A stretch of 6,673 nucleotides of DNA, taken from the NCBI GenBank assembly GCA_028702975.1, contig JAQVNT010000087.1:1-6673 (forward strand), given 5' to 3'. Positions 6,414 through 6,673 of this stretch are shown in pieces. The position numbers were made by a program, and so were the translations under genes. The notes under the pieces were generated by a model, which was not told the origin of the DNA, made no database searches, and saw only the letters and a list, made by a program, of their open reading frames with translations. Every line of letters starts with the position of its first letter. Within the stretch, counting starts at the first letter, position 1. Origin of the DNA: Candidatus Delongbacteria bacterium. Its GTDB lineage: Bacteria; UBA4055.

Positions 6414-6673
6414 TCAATTTTTTGAATGACGGGTGATTTCTCTGTCTATAAAATACTTAATTTCATCATTAACTGCATTCAATTTAAGTTCATTGAGATA
6501 TTTAATATACTGACCTGTTTTATTTTTCATAAAATATTCAGCCTTTTTTTTGACAAGCTCACCCTTGAAGATAAAAATACTGAAGTTTTTCTTTTTCGCT
6601 CTTTTTACGATCCTGTCGGCAATTTTGATCGAATTTGTTCGTTTCCCTGTTACAGCGTAAATATCTGCAAGCT
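6414..6673 (-). CDS. C-terminal part of an unidentified protein, possibly helical-repeat (TPR-like)
   Basis: On the - strand a frame stays open from the window edge to a TGA at 6414-6416, giving 85 complete residues of a gene that begins beyond the right edge. The start LADIYAVTGKRTNSIKIADR and the following lysine-rich helices (RIVKRAKKKNF, KGELVKKKAEYFM) have the alternating pattern of amphipathic helices seen at the ends of TPR or MalT-like repeat regions: A-x-x-Y...G, then small residues where helices pack. The tail is charged and ends in RHSKN. The other two - strand frames meet stops within the region, so this is the likeliest frame. I do not recognise the protein, and the repeat suggestion is only a pattern impression from one or two helices. 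Confidence 0.6.
   Translation of the reverse strand, partial: LADIYAVTGKRTNSIKIADRIVKRAKKKNFSIFIFKGELVKKKAEYFMKNKTGQYIKYLNELKLNAVNDEIKYFIDREITRHSKN

Noticed and set aside
6412..6417. TTGACC on the - strand as a -35 box for the 91-residue gene
   Set aside because: The nearest good -10 (TAAAAT, complement of 6384-6389) is 22 bp away, too far for a normal spacer.
1..6673. Mobile elements, CRISPR arrays, tRNA or rRNA genes, defence or biosynthetic systems
   Set aside because: No transposase, spaced repeats, RNA cloverleaf or unusual gene cluster was seen; the window is core housekeeping genes plus two unidentified small or partial genes.

Overview
The window holds part of an ordinary chromosomal core region. 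On the + strand is a tightly packed run of purine-biosynthesis and cell-shape genes, purH (5' end cut off) - mreB - mreC - mreD - mrdA (PBP2), filling about 1-5560. On the - strand, running towards it, are rpsO (ribosomal protein S15), a small exported protein resembling DUF4359 proteins, and the C-terminal end of an unidentified gene that continues past the right edge. I see no mobile element, CRISPR array, tRNA or rRNA.

Organism: a bacterium of moderate G+C that uses AGA/AGG heavily for arginine. The order purH-mreBCD-mrdA is one I associate with Bacteroidetes and relatives (FCB group), where rodA usually follows. However, the rpsO and small-ORF genes have clear AGGAG Shine-Dalgarno sites, and rpsO has a textbook TTGACA / 17 bp / TATATT promoter, which Bacteroidetes proper generally lack. 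A deeper FCB-like or candidate-phylum lineage is my best guess, but it cannot be fixed from this sequence.

Layout: purH ends at 1481 and mreB starts 24 nt later. mreC follows after 23 nt, mreC and mreD overlap by 4 nt, and mrdA starts with GTG 1 nt after mreD stops. The run looks like one transcription unit encoding the elongasome: MreB filament, MreC and MreD membrane partners, and PBP2 transpeptidase. PBP2's usual glycosyltransferase partner RodA is not next door. mrdA and rpsO converge with 3 nt between their stop codons, and the rpsO terminator lies inside the last codons of mrdA.

The 5837-6030 gap is a compact - strand control region. It contains the rpsO leader with a possible S15-binding helix, the rpsO promoter, and a strong hairpin terminator that closes the upstream small-protein gene. 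The 6307-6413 gap holds only an RBS and a weak promoter candidate. I did not find a clearly novel system. The points most worth checking are the terminator inside mrdA, the possible S15 autoregulatory leader, an insertion in PurH, and the two unidentified - strand genes.
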